13,441 nucleotides of DNA from JABMNX01 sp964625905 (GCA_964625905.1 CAZVBS010000017.1:1-13441), one strand, 5' to 3'; shown: positions 5,699-11,870, counted from the stretch's first letter. Notes: generated by a model from the letters alone, not told the origin. Program-made: numbers and translations.

Positions 5699-7003
5699 TT
5701 ATATAGTCGGGAAATTCACAAAAAAAGTAGTTCCAATACCTAGTTCTGATTCAAACCAGATTTTTCCTTTTAAGTTATCTATTATAGACTTTGCTATATA
5801 TAATCCTAGGCCAGTACCGTTTGTAATATGTTTTGATGCATTTTTTGCCCTAAAGAATCTTTGGAATATATTTTCTTGATCTTTTTTTGGAATACCTATT
5901 CCAAAATCGGAGATCTTTATTTCAACATTAGCAGGTGTGTAGGAAAGAGAGACCTCCACTGTTTTTTTCAGTTTTGTCGACGAAGTATATTTTATGGCAT
6001 TTTCTATTAGATTTTGAAATACTTCATATAATTTCTCTTCATCGGCAAAAATTAGAGGAATTTTACCGGATTGTTTTACATAGTTAATATCGATATTATT
6101 TCTCTCTGCATAAGAAGACAGATTTTTTATTGCTAATTCGATTAATTTATTTATATCTATTTTAATTATATCGTAACTTAATTCTTTATTATCTACTCTC
6201 GAAGCGTCAAGCATCTTATTGACTAGATTAATAAGTCCATCATTAGATTCTTTTGTTTGTGAGACGATCTCCCTTTGTTCTTTGTTTAGTTTTCCAAATA
6301 TTTCATCTAAGAGCATTTCGGTATTTCCTTTTGTAACAGTTAATGGGGTTCGTAGTTGATGAGAAGCCACTGCTGTTAGTTCACTCTTAGATCGTTCTAG
6401 GAGTTTCTCTTCTGTTACATCTTTAATCCAAATAAGATGTCCAAATGTACCTTTTATATTTTCTCCTATAGTATCACCAAAAAGTTCTTGAAAAGATATC
6501 TCAAAGATAGAACCCTCTACAATAACTTCTGGCATTGTAATATTTTTCTTTATAAGTCTATTATCGTAACACTTCTTAATTTTTGAATTTTTGAATTTTT
6601 CGAACAATCTTTCAAGTACTAGACTTTTTTCTGCGTTTGCTTTCATGTCTATAATCTTACTTGCGACAGAGTTCACAAACAAAACTTCTCCTTTTTTATT
6701 AAGTAGTATTGCACCAGTACTCATATTTTGAGCGATTTTGTTTAACTTACTTTTCTCTTGAGAAAGCTCTTTTGTTCTTTCTTGAACAACTTCTTCGATT
6801 AGTTCTTTCTCTTTAACAAGTAAAGAATTAACTAAAGTTAATTCTTTAGAACTAATATCTAATGACCGCTCCATTAATAAATATTCTTGGTCGTTATCTG
6901 AATATGTATTACTAATAAGCTCAAATAACTCCAATAGTTCCTTAGGAGATTCTTCAACTGAGCCAAAGATTTTTTTTACTTGTCTTTCTAATCTTTTATG
7001 CAT
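5699..7003 (-). CDS. Soluble PAS-domain sensor histidine kinase
   Basis: This 434-aa kinase has no membrane segment. Domains in order are an N-terminal acidic helical segment (about 1-50), a coiled coil (about 50-90), a PAS-like domain (about 90-200), HisKA with phosphoacceptor His215 (AVASHQLRTP), and HATPase_c. The HATPase_c domain shows the N-box NLIENAIKYT (Asn335), G1 DFGIG (366-370), an F-box-like FQRFF and G2 GTGLG (396-400). Its ATG overlaps the FIST-gene stop codon by one base (TAATG), so the two are translationally coupled. The inferred chain is that the FIST protein binds a ligand in the cytoplasm, the kinase autophosphorylates, and phosphate passes to the receiver encoded at 5217-5606. 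Confidence 0.93.
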   Translation of the reverse strand: MHKRLERQVKKIFGSVEESPKELLELFELISNTYSDNDQEYLLMERSLDISSKELTLVNSLLVKEKELIEEVVQERTKELSQEKSKLNKIAQNMSTGAILLNKKGEVLFVNSVASKIIDMKANAEKSLVLERLFEKFKNSKIKKCYDNRLIKKNITMPEVIVEGSIFEISFQELFGDTIGENIKGTFGHLIWIKDVTEEKLLERSKSELTAVASHQLRTPLTVTKGNTEMLLDEIFGKLNKEQREIVSQTKESNDGLINLVNKMLDASRVDNKELSYDIIKIDINKLIELAIKNLSSYAERNNIDINYVKQSGKIPLIFADEEKLYEVFQNLIENAIKYTSSTKLKKTVEVSLSYTPANVEIKISDFGIGIPKKDQENIFQRFFRAKNASKHITNGTGLGLYIAKSIIDNLKGKIWFESELGIGTTFFVNFPTI

Positions 7004-8154
7004 TAATCTTCTCTTAATGTAGTTATTGTCATTGTTTGATTATGTAGCTTACATTGTTTTTCTGTTGCTGCTACAGGAGAGATTTCTCCATAAGAATAGA
7101 ATCCAGTAATTATAGTGTCTCCGCCAAGCCTCTCTTTTACTGCCTCTGTTTCTTCTTCAATTCTATCTTTTAAGACAAGTTTTCTACCAACACAACTAAT
7201 TAAGATCGCTATTTCTGGAGAAGAGTTTGCGAGTGATTCTGTACTCATAGTGGCTGCATTGGCAGCTCCATCAATTAATCTATCAAAATTCGCTTTCATT
7301 AAACTAACTTTATTTCCTTCAGGTAAATCTCCAGCAAATGTCATACTTTGATCTTTTTCATTAGTAGCAAGTAAAGTTCTTACTACCTCAACATCTACTC
7401 CGTCCTTGCCTTCAAGATGAAGATTTAATGGGAACAATAAACCAGATCCAGGTAATCCATCGGCTAGATTTCCTAGATATTGTTTGTATAGTTCAAGAGC
7501 TGGTTTACCATCAAGTTCGTAGAGTACATTTTCTTTTGACTTTGTGATGACTCTTATAGGACCAAAAGCATCCCATCCACCTAACGAACCATACCCAACT
7601 TTAATAGATTCGCCATAAAAACCAATCAATACTATTTTTCCAGTAGTAGGTTGTTCATTTAATCCAAGTAGTGTTTTTTTGAAATCTGATCCATCACCAA
7701 CAAGGCCTCCTGTGACAGAGATTTCTTTAGGTAGATTTTCAGTTAACCCTTTTACTAAGCTAGTACCATTTACTTTTAATCCATCAGAAAAGACCATAGT
7801 GTGTACTAGACCTTCTTTAGATAATTTATCTGCAAGTTCTTTCCCTTTAGATTCACTCTCTGAAGAATCTTTAACATCTATAGAATGTAATTCTACTGTT
7901 GTTTTTTCAAAATGTATAGCTACAATCGACATAGAATCATCTCTTACTACAGTATCTGCAATTTCTCCAGCGGTGGAATTCATTACAATATTTGCATCAG
8001 GATAAGAGTCTTTTAATGAATTATAATGCTCAGGATCTTCTAATACAGATCTACCTCCAAATACAAGAACTAGTTGAGGTTTTAAATCTCCTAAACTGTT
8101 TGATAATTCTTTCCAGCCATCTTCTTTTGTCCAATATTTTTGTTCTATTTTCAT
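7003..8154 (-). CDS. FIST N/FIST C domain sensory protein
   Basis: This 383-aa protein matches the FIST (F-box intracellular signal transduction) layout. A FIST_N domain (about 20-220) includes LVLVFGG, NSTAGEI, FSDGL and a glycine-rich VTGGLVGDG. A FIST_C domain (about 230-375) includes LPGSGLLFPL, a GDLPEG-type segment, SCVGRKLVL and GFYSYGEISP. FIST proteins are predicted to sense small ligands, and known ones are linked to kinases, chemoreceptors or c-di-GMP enzymes. There is no signal peptide or TM segment, so it is cytoplasmic. It is the first gene of the leftward operon and overlaps the kinase start. No Shine-Dalgarno is visible and the promoter is unclear in the AT-rich upstream DNA. 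Confidence 0.9.
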   Translation of the reverse strand: MKIEQKYWTKEDGWKELSNSLGDLKPQLVLVFGGRSVLEDPEHYNSLKDSYPDANIVMNSTAGEIADTVVRDDSMSIVAIHFEKTTVELHSIDVKDSSESESKGKELADKLSKEGLVHTMVFSDGLKVNGTSLVKGLTENLPKEISVTGGLVGDGSDFKKTLLGLNEQPTTGKIVLIGFYGESIKVGYGSLGGWDAFGPIRVITKSKENVLYELDGKPALELYKQYLGNLADGLPGSGLLFPLNLHLEGKDGVDVEVVRTLLATNEKDQSMTFAGDLPEGNKVSLMKANFDRLIDGAANAATMSTESLANSSPEIAILISCVGRKLVLKDRIEEETEAVKERLGGDTIITGFYSYGEISPVAATEKQCKLHNQTMTITTLRED

Positions 8155-8202
8155 AAATAAAATTGTTAATAATTAAATAATAAATCTAAATAAAGAATAA
8201 GT

Positions 8203-8226
8203 ATGAAAAATTACAAGATTTTTCAT
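8203..8226. other. AT-rich inverted repeat upstream of the FIST operon
   Basis: ATGAAAAAT (8203-8211) and ATTTTTCAT (8218-8226) form a perfect 9-bp stem with a 6-nt loop, about 50 bp upstream of the FIST start codon. It may be an operator or a weak terminator. The rest of 8155-8358 is AT-rich and shows no gene. Confidence 0.4.
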
Positions 8227-8368
8227 GTTATATAGATTGTATCATTTAATAGTATTTACACATATAAATCTCATATAGGATAAGTCAAATTAATTTAAAT
8301 AAAAGATATGATATATGGTACAGTAAGGATGTTTTAGGGCATTTTCCCTTAAATAAGCTATAAAACAC

Positions 8369-8578
8369 TACCGGATTGTCTAATGTTCCCGATTTGTTCA
8401 AGAGTGGAACGTGAGAAGCAAATATTTGGAGCTTCGCAAGACCTTTAGAGATATTTCTTGAGTTTACGAAAGAATATCCTAAAGGTGTACAGTTCCTATA
8501 AGGAATGAAGACAAATCGCAATGTTTAATAATCTGGCATGATGTGATAATCTGACGAAGTGAAAAACAATAGAATAAT
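8369..8578 (+). repeat. tRNA-Gln 5'-end-associated unit U1
   Basis: The unit begins with TACCGGATTGTCTAATG (8369-8385), a one-mismatch copy of the first 17 nt of tRNA-Gln, preceded by TATAAA (about 8361-8366). CGATTTGT (8390-8397) pairs with ACAAATCG (8511-8518). Inside that stem lie nested hairpins: GAAGC/GCTTC, a long ACCTTTAG/CTAAAGGT stem (about 8440-8485) and TTCC/GGAA. A 61-nt conserved 3' domain (8518-8578) matches U2 at 49 of 61 positions by hand count, including TGTTTAATA, ATGTGATA and ACGAAGTGAAAAAC. It has no ORF. The function is unknown. Confidence 0.6.
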
Positions 8579-8697
8579 TACCGGATCGTCTAATGCTCCA
8601 AGTTTGTCTAGGAGTCGCAACGACTAGAAACAAACTGCAGTGTTTAATAGTAGAACGTAATGTGATACGTTAACGAAGTGAAAAACAATAGAATAAT
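8579..8697 (+). repeat. tRNA-Gln 5'-end-associated unit U2
   Basis: This is the second unit, immediately before the real tRNA. It starts with an exact copy of the first 17 nt of tRNA-Gln (8579-8595). AGTTTGT (8601-8607) pairs with ACAAACT (8630-8636), which is a compensated version of the U1 stem. A short AGTCG/CGACT hairpin (8613-8625) replaces the long insert of U1. The conserved 3' domain (8637-8697) ends in ACGAAGTGAAAAACAATAG and leads into tRNA-Gln. TAGAAT just before the tRNA could serve as a -10 only if its start point lay inside the tRNA, so I doubt it. Confidence 0.6.
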
Positions 8698-8768
8698 TAC
8701 CGGATCGTCTAATGGTAGGACAATGGTTTCTGGTACCATCAATCGGGGTTCGAGTCCCTGTCCGGTAG
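8698..8768 (+). tRNA. tRNA-Gln(CUG)
   Basis: The cloverleaf is complete. The acceptor is TACCGGA (8698-8704) with TCCGGTA (8761-8767), the D-stem GTCT/GGAC encloses AATGGTA, and the anticodon stem is ATGGT/ACCAT. The loop TTCTGGT has anticodon CTG (8730-8732), which reads CAG. The T-stem CGGGG/CCCTG encloses TTCGAGT. The discriminator is G8768, as expected for tRNA-Gln. CCA is not encoded. It is flanked by two partial 5' copies upstream and one partial 3' copy downstream. Confidence 0.93.
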
Positions 8769-8771
8769 CAA

Positions 8772-8814
8772 GAAACAAAAGACATCAGTACAACGTACTG
8801 ATGTCTTTTGTTTC
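8772..8814 (+). terminator. Perfect 20-bp hairpin after tRNA-Gln
   Basis: Two 20-nt arms (8772-8791 and 8795-8814) are exact reverse complements around an AAC loop. The 3' arm is T-rich (CTTTTGTTTC). It may terminate or protect the tRNA-Gln transcript, or act as the spacer hairpin between tRNA 3' end and antisense strand in the element family. Confidence 0.6.
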
Positions 8815-8815
8815 T

Positions 8816-8930
8816 CTACGCCGGAAGGGGCTCGAAAGACGGAAGAAAATCTTTTATTTTCTGAGTCAGGGCAGGAAGCACTTAGCGAAGCATGAGCTTA
8901 GTGACTTGCGCCGAGTCCCTGTCCGGTAGC
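8816..8930 (+). ncRNA. tRNA-3'-end-associated structured element, copy C
   Basis: This is the third and most compact copy. Outer strand 8816-8834 pairs imperfectly with 8912-8929, including GGGGCTCG with CGAGTCCC. GAAAGACGGAA (8834-8844) leads into hairpin 1 AGAAAAT (8844-8850) with ATTTTCT (8856-8862), then GAGTC (8863-8867). Hairpin 2 has base GGGC (8869-8872) with GCGCC (8908-8912), and stem CACTTAGC (8879-8886) with GCTTAGTG (8896-8903) with one T-T mismatch. Compared with copies A and B, the hairpin 2 base changes from GGTC/GACC to GGGC/GCGCC, which keeps pairing. Confidence 0.65.
8912..8930 (+). repeat. Second copy of the tRNA-Gln 3' end (X2, copy C)
   Basis: CGAGTCCCTGTCCGGTAGC is an exact 19-nt copy of 8751-8769. 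It covers the T-loop end, T-stem 3' strand, acceptor 3' strand and discriminator of tRNA-Gln. It closes element C. Confidence 0.9.
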
Positions 8931-8985
8931 TGAATTTGAGTCCAAAAAACACAACGCAAGTTGTGTTTTTTTGAGCTCAAATTCA
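8931..8985 (+). terminator. Terminator after element C
   Basis: A long two-part stem. TGAATTTGAG (8931-8940) pairs with CTCAAATTCA (8976-8985). CAAAAAACACAAC (8943-8955) pairs with the arm starting at 8960 around a GCAA loop. A run of seven T (8966-8972) lies in the 3' arm. It probably ends transcription from the tRNA-Gln region. Confidence 0.6.
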
Positions 8986-8991
8986 CTTCGC

Positions 8992-9017
8992 GGACGCCCC
9001 TTTTCCTAAGGGGCGCC
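8992..9017. other. GC-rich hairpin
   Basis: CGCCCCTT (8995-9002) pairs with AAGGGGCG (9008-9015), extended by GG/CC across one bulged A. No U-tract follows on the plus strand. The remaining DNA up to about 9155 is AT-rich and shows no gene or clear structure. Confidence 0.5.
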
Positions 9018-9155
9018 AAGAAGGAATTTTGTCAAAAATTATATATTATATTTAAATCTTAGTCATAAATAAACAGCCAGAGTACTCCAGCCGTTTAATT
9101 TTGAATATAAAAATTAAAACAAAACATGCAAATCACCAATTCCACTACATTACTA

Positions 9156-9184
9156 TTGACCTTTATTCATTAAAAGCGTACTCT
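9156..9184 (+). promoter_or_regulatory. Possible typA promoter
   Basis: TTGACC (9156-9161), a 17-nt spacer and TACTCT (9179-9184) resemble a sigma-70 promoter with a weak -10. The -10 lies inside the terminator-like hairpin at 9172-9216. Initiation here would start the mRNA about 28 nt before the typA ATG. Confidence 0.4.
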
Positions 9185-9220
9185 ATCTAATGCGTGCAGC
9201 GCAGAGGTACGCTTTTTTTT
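9172..9220 (+). terminator. Intrinsic-terminator hairpin abutting the typA start codon
   Basis: AAAAGCGTAC (9172-9181) pairs perfectly with GTACGCTTTT (9207-9216), extended by TCT/AGA past one bulged G. Eight T (9213-9220) end directly before ATG9221. It looks like an intrinsic terminator for upstream transcripts. A transcript starting inside the loop would lack the 5' arm and escape it. It may insulate typA or act as an attenuator. Confidence 0.6.
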
Positions 9221-11029
9221 ATGGCAAATCAAGATAATAAACAAGAAATAAGAAACATAGCCATAATTGCTCACGTTGACCACGGTAAGACGACACTTAC
9301 TGATGCTTTTATGCGTCAAACAGGCGTTATGGAGGGTAACGTATCAATGGATTCAAACACACTGGAGCAAGAGCGTGGTATTACTATCTACTCAAAAAAC
9401 ACGTCTGTGCCTTACAAAGGAACAAAGATTAATATCGTAGACACGCCAGGACACGCCGATTTTGGTTCAGAGGTTGAGCGAGTACTACGTTCGATTGACT
9501 CTGTGCTTTTGGTGGTTGATGCTCAAGAAGGACCAATGCCTCAAACTCGTTTTGTACTTAAGAAATCACTTGAGCTTGGACTTAAGCCAATAGTAGTTAT
9601 TAATAAGATAGACAAACCAGCAGCAAATCCAGACCGAACAGAAGAACAAGTCCTCGAGCTTTTCTTAGAGCTTGGAGCAAACGATGAACAGTCAGATTTT
9701 GAAGTCGTGTATGCAGTTGGGCGAGATGGTGTAGCAAAGAAAAAGCTAGAAGATGAGATGGTAGACCTTACACCAATACTAGACACTATACTCGAGACTG
9801 TTCCAGCAGCAGACCCATATGTAGAAGAAAATGTACTATGTGCTCAGGTGTTTAACCTTGGGTATGACGACTACACAGGACGTCTTGCAGTAGCGCGTAT
9901 TTATAAAGGGAAGATTACAGACGGTTCTACCATTTTTATAAAGGAAGATGGAGGCGCTACGCGAAAAGGAAAGATAACCAAGCTGTCAACATTTAACGGT
10001 TTAGAAAAAGTTGGGGTAAAGGAAGCTTTTGCTGGAGACGTTGTGCTTATCGCAGGCTTGAGCGACATAAACATAGGAGAAACACTTACTACAGACGAAA
10101 GTACAGAACCAATGCCAGCTATATCAATTGACGAGCCAACAATTGGTCTTGAGTTTATGCCGAACTCGTCTCCATTTGCAGGGCGAGAGGGTAAGTTTGT
10201 AACAAGTCGTGAAATAAAAGAACGTCTAGAGAAAGAACTTGAAATAAACGTAGGTTTACAAGTTGATTTTAATCAAGGTGGAGCATTTAAAGTATATGGT
10301 CGTGGTGAGATGCATATCGCAATCTTACTTGAGAATATGCGCCGTGAAGGATTTGAGGTTATGGTCTCACAGCCTCAGGTAATTATACGTGAAGGTGAAG
10401 ATGGTAAGAAACAAGAACCATTTGAAGAAGTAACTATTGATGTACCAGAGCAGTTCCAAGGTGTTGTTATTGAGAAGCTTTCAAATCGTGCGTTTGTTAT
10501 GCAGAATATGATTGTAGACGGCAATCAGATGAGGCTTATTTTCGAAGGTCCAACTCGTGGACTTCTAGGGTATAGAGGACAATTTACTATTGATACAAAA
10601 GGAGAAGGAATTTTATGCTCACAAGTGTTAGGGTTCAAACCGTTTGCAGGTGAAGTGAAGAAGCGTGCGGTAGGATCTATGGTATCTATGATTACAGGTA
10701 AAGCTGTCGCATTTGCACTTTGGAACCTTCAAGAGAGGGGAGTTATGTATATCGGACATGCCACAGAAGTATACGAAGGAATGGTTATAGGAAATACATC
10801 AAAGGGAGAAGAGATGGTAGTAAATCCAACAAAAGGAAAACAGCTCACAAACATCCGCGCAGCTGGTTCAGAGGAAGCTATTGTACTTATTCCACATATC
10901 GCAGTCTCTATTGAGGGAGGACTTGAACTTATGCAAAGAGATGAGTATCTAGAAGTGACACCAACGTCAGTACGTCTTCGTAAACAATTCCTCAAAGAAA
11001 ACGAACGCACAAAGCAAAAGCGCTCATAA
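9221..11029 (+). CDS. typA: Ribosome-associated GTPase TypA/BipA
   Basis: TypA/BipA is a translational GTPase of the EF-G-like family that binds the 70S ribosome, helps 50S assembly and supports growth under stress. The 602-aa length from ATG9221 is normal. GTPase motifs are G1 AHVDHGKT (17-24), G2 ERGITI (51-56), G3 DTPGH (74-78) and G4 NKID (128-131). Domains II and III and the TypA-specific C-terminal domain follow (RGLLGYRGQF, LWNLQERG, TNIRAAGSEEA). An in-frame GTG at 9194 would add nine residues, but it sits inside the terminator hairpin and gives an unrelated N-terminus, so ATG9221 is preferred. GAGG at 9204-9207 is 13 nt away and probably too far for a ribosome site. A palindromic terminator follows. 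Confidence 0.96.
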   Translation: MANQDNKQEIRNIAIIAHVDHGKTTLTDAFMRQTGVMEGNVSMDSNTLEQERGITIYSKNTSVPYKGTKINIVDTPGHADFGSEVERVLRSIDSVLLVVDAQEGPMPQTRFVLKKSLELGLKPIVVINKIDKPAANPDRTEEQVLELFLELGANDEQSDFEVVYAVGRDGVAKKKLEDEMVDLTPILDTILETVPAADPYVEENVLCAQVFNLGYDDYTGRLAVARIYKGKITDGSTIFIKEDGGATRKGKITKLSTFNGLEKVGVKEAFAGDVVLIAGLSDINIGETLTTDESTEPMPAISIDEPTIGLEFMPNSSPFAGREGKFVTSREIKERLEKELEINVGLQVDFNQGGAFKVYGRGEMHIAILLENMRREGFEVMVSQPQVIIREGEDGKKQEPFEEVTIDVPEQFQGVVIEKLSNRAFVMQNMIVDGNQMRLIFEGPTRGLLGYRGQFTIDTKGEGILCSQVLGFKPFAGEVKKRAVGSMVSMITGKAVAFALWNLQERGVMYIGHATEVYEGMVIGNTSKGEEMVVNPTKGKQLTNIRAAGSEEAIVLIPHIAVSIEGGLELMQRDEYLEVTPTSVRLRKQFLKENERTKQKRS

Positions 11030-11064
11030 AAAAGTTTAGTAACATATTATAACCACCATAGTCC

Positions 11065-11088
11065 AGCAAGACGTACGTCTTGCTTTTC
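11065..11088 (+). terminator. typA terminator
   Basis: AGCAAGACGTACGTCTTGCT (11065-11084) is a perfect 20-bp palindrome followed by TTTC, 35 nt after the typA stop codon. The T run is short, so termination may be partial. Confidence 0.6.
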
Positions 11089-11097
11089 ACCCACAGG

Positions 11098-11140
11098 GCA
11101 CTGCTGTTTGTATCTAATCGCGTTGCTCTTAGACAAACAG
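11098..11140 (+). repeat. GCACTG hairpin repeat H3
   Basis: This is the third copy of the hairpin at 266-310 and 493-537, here without a tRNA. GCACTG (11098-11103) is followed by CTGTTTG (11104-11110) with CAAACAG (11134-11140), and an inner stem TCTAA (11113-11117) with TTAGA (11129-11133). The inner stem differs from TTCAA/TTGAA by paired changes. The TCGC/GCTC apex is kept with a GTT loop. It lies just after the typA terminator. Confidence 0.7.
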
Positions 11141-11170
11141 GTTGTAAGTGGCTTATATGAGCCGTGTAAA

Positions 11171-11285
11171 TATAAATACGGACATTCGATTCCTCGCAAG
11201 GAATCGTGTCCTGAGACTGATTATTCTCTAAAGAAATCATGTCCTAAGACCACAGACCGACACCCGAATAATATCCGTATTTATA
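11171..11285 (+). other. Structured region with two tandem hairpin repeats
   Basis: An outer 11-bp stem, TATAAATACGG (11171-11181) with CCGTATTTATA (11275-11285), encloses two related units. The first is CGATTCCT (11187-11194) with AGGAATCG (11199-11206), followed by TGTCCTGAGAC (11207-11217). The second is TGATTATTCT (11218-11227) with AGAAATCA (11232-11239, two-base bulge), followed by TGTCCTAAGAC (11240-11250). GGACA (11180-11184) can also pair with the first TGTCC. It could be a structured RNA or part of an origin. No coding potential is evident. Confidence 0.5.
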
Positions 11286-11323
11286 CACATTCTATCCACA
11301 AGATACTCACAGGATTATGCACA
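11281..11323 (+). promoter_or_regulatory. Array of four DnaA-box-like 9-mers
   Basis: Four direct repeats lie at 11-12 bp spacing: TTATACACA (11281), CTATCCACA (11292), ATACTCACA (11303) and TTATGCACA (11315). The first and last fit the general DnaA-box consensus TTATNCACA exactly, the second has one mismatch and the third is weaker. AT-rich DNA follows (11332-11380). The one-turn phasing suggests cooperative DnaA binding at an origin or a DnaA-controlled site. No dnaA, dnaN or rpmH gene is in the window. Confidence 0.5.
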
Positions 11324-11441
11324 ACGTGTATTTGCAATTATTCTATAGGGAATATACCATTAAATAGGCTAGAGAATTGACGGTTAATTTCGAAAGGGAG
11401 AAACCACGAGGTCATGCAAATGATTTATAGATACTCTGGTC
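11324..11441 (+). other. Non-coding AT-rich stretch, possible small RNA
   Basis: No ORF is supported here. ATTGAC (11376-11381) can pair with GTCAAT (11439-11444), whose last bases also belong to the foot of the next terminator. GGTT (11382-11385) can pair with AACC (11402-11405). Together with the strong terminator at 11442-11478 this suggests a short transcript of about 100-150 nt. No convincing promoter was found. Confidence 0.3.
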
Positions 11442-11478
11442 AATCAAAAGCACCGCGCAAGCGGTGCTTTTGATTTTT
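11442..11478 (+). terminator. Strong intrinsic terminator
   Basis: The 15-bp perfect stem has arms 11442-11456 and 11461-11475 with core GCACCGC/GCGGTGC. A GCAA tetraloop caps it and TTTTT (11474-11478) ends it. It lies before the DUF4389 promoter, so it ends a transcript that comes from the 11090-11440 region or from typA read-through. Confidence 0.85.
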
Positions 11479-11483
11479 GTCTT

Positions 11484-11492
11484 TGGTATAAT
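11484..11492 (+). promoter_or_regulatory. Extended -10 promoter of the DUF4389 gene
   Basis: TG-g-TATAAT (-10 at 11487-11492) ends 8 nt before ATG11501, which implies a leaderless mRNA. No -35 box is needed for an extended -10 promoter, and none is clear. Confidence 0.65.
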
Positions 11493-11500
11493 ATATTTAT

Positions 11501-11863
11501 ATGAATACACAAGAAAATACAGCACAAAATAATAGTCAGATTAATAACAATAAAATAGTAAATAATCTAGTTCAGGTAATTATTCCAGCCCCAGAAAAGT
11601 CGTCTAGGCTTTTAGCTGTAGCTACTCTATTTTTCTTTATTCCTAAGATGATACTAATTATTCCACACATAATAGTACTTCATTTATTAGGTATTGTTGC
11701 TTTTGTTTTTACTGTAATAGGTCAAATTGCTGTAATAATCAATGGTAAATATCCAGATAATATACATAAAATAGTAGTTGGTATATTACGATGGCAGGTT
11801 AGAGTAAATGCATATGCCTTAGGTCTTCGTGATGAATATCCTCCTTTTACTCTCGATAATTAA
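11501..11863 (+). CDS. DUF4389 family membrane protein
   Basis: This 120-aa protein has a polar, Asn/Gln-rich N-terminus (1-22) and two hydrophobic segments (about 36-58 and 60-81). The C-terminal motif RWQVRVNAYALGLRDEYPPF (97-116) is the signature I associate with DUF4389. Family members are small inner-membrane proteins of unknown function, often encoded as single genes or fused to other domains. The sequence shows no catalytic residues. It is transcribed alone, with an extended -10 box 8 nt upstream and a bidirectional terminator 7 nt after the stop codon. I cannot propose a specific role. Confidence 0.85.
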   Translation: MNTQENTAQNNSQINNNKIVNNLVQVIIPAPEKSSRLLAVATLFFFIPKMILIIPHIIVLHLLGIVAFVFTVIGQIAVIINGKYPDNIHKIVVGILRWQVRVNAYALGLRDEYPPFTLDN

Positions 11864-11870
11864 TATATAA

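Noticed and set aside
8285..8521. 78-aa open frame on the minus strand
   Set aside because: It lies inside the structured unit U1 and has no recognisable protein features.
8678..8929. 83-aa open frame over tRNA-Gln and element C
   Set aside because: It is a translation of a tRNA plus structured repeats; no protein signal.
11171..11250. CRISPR-like repeat array
   Set aside because: There are only two degenerate units with no unique spacers of constant length, and no cas genes nearby.
11108..11380. 90-aa open frame between typA and the DUF4389 gene
   Set aside because: It overlaps hairpin H3, the tandem hairpins and the DnaA-like boxes. It has no ribosome site and no known similarity.
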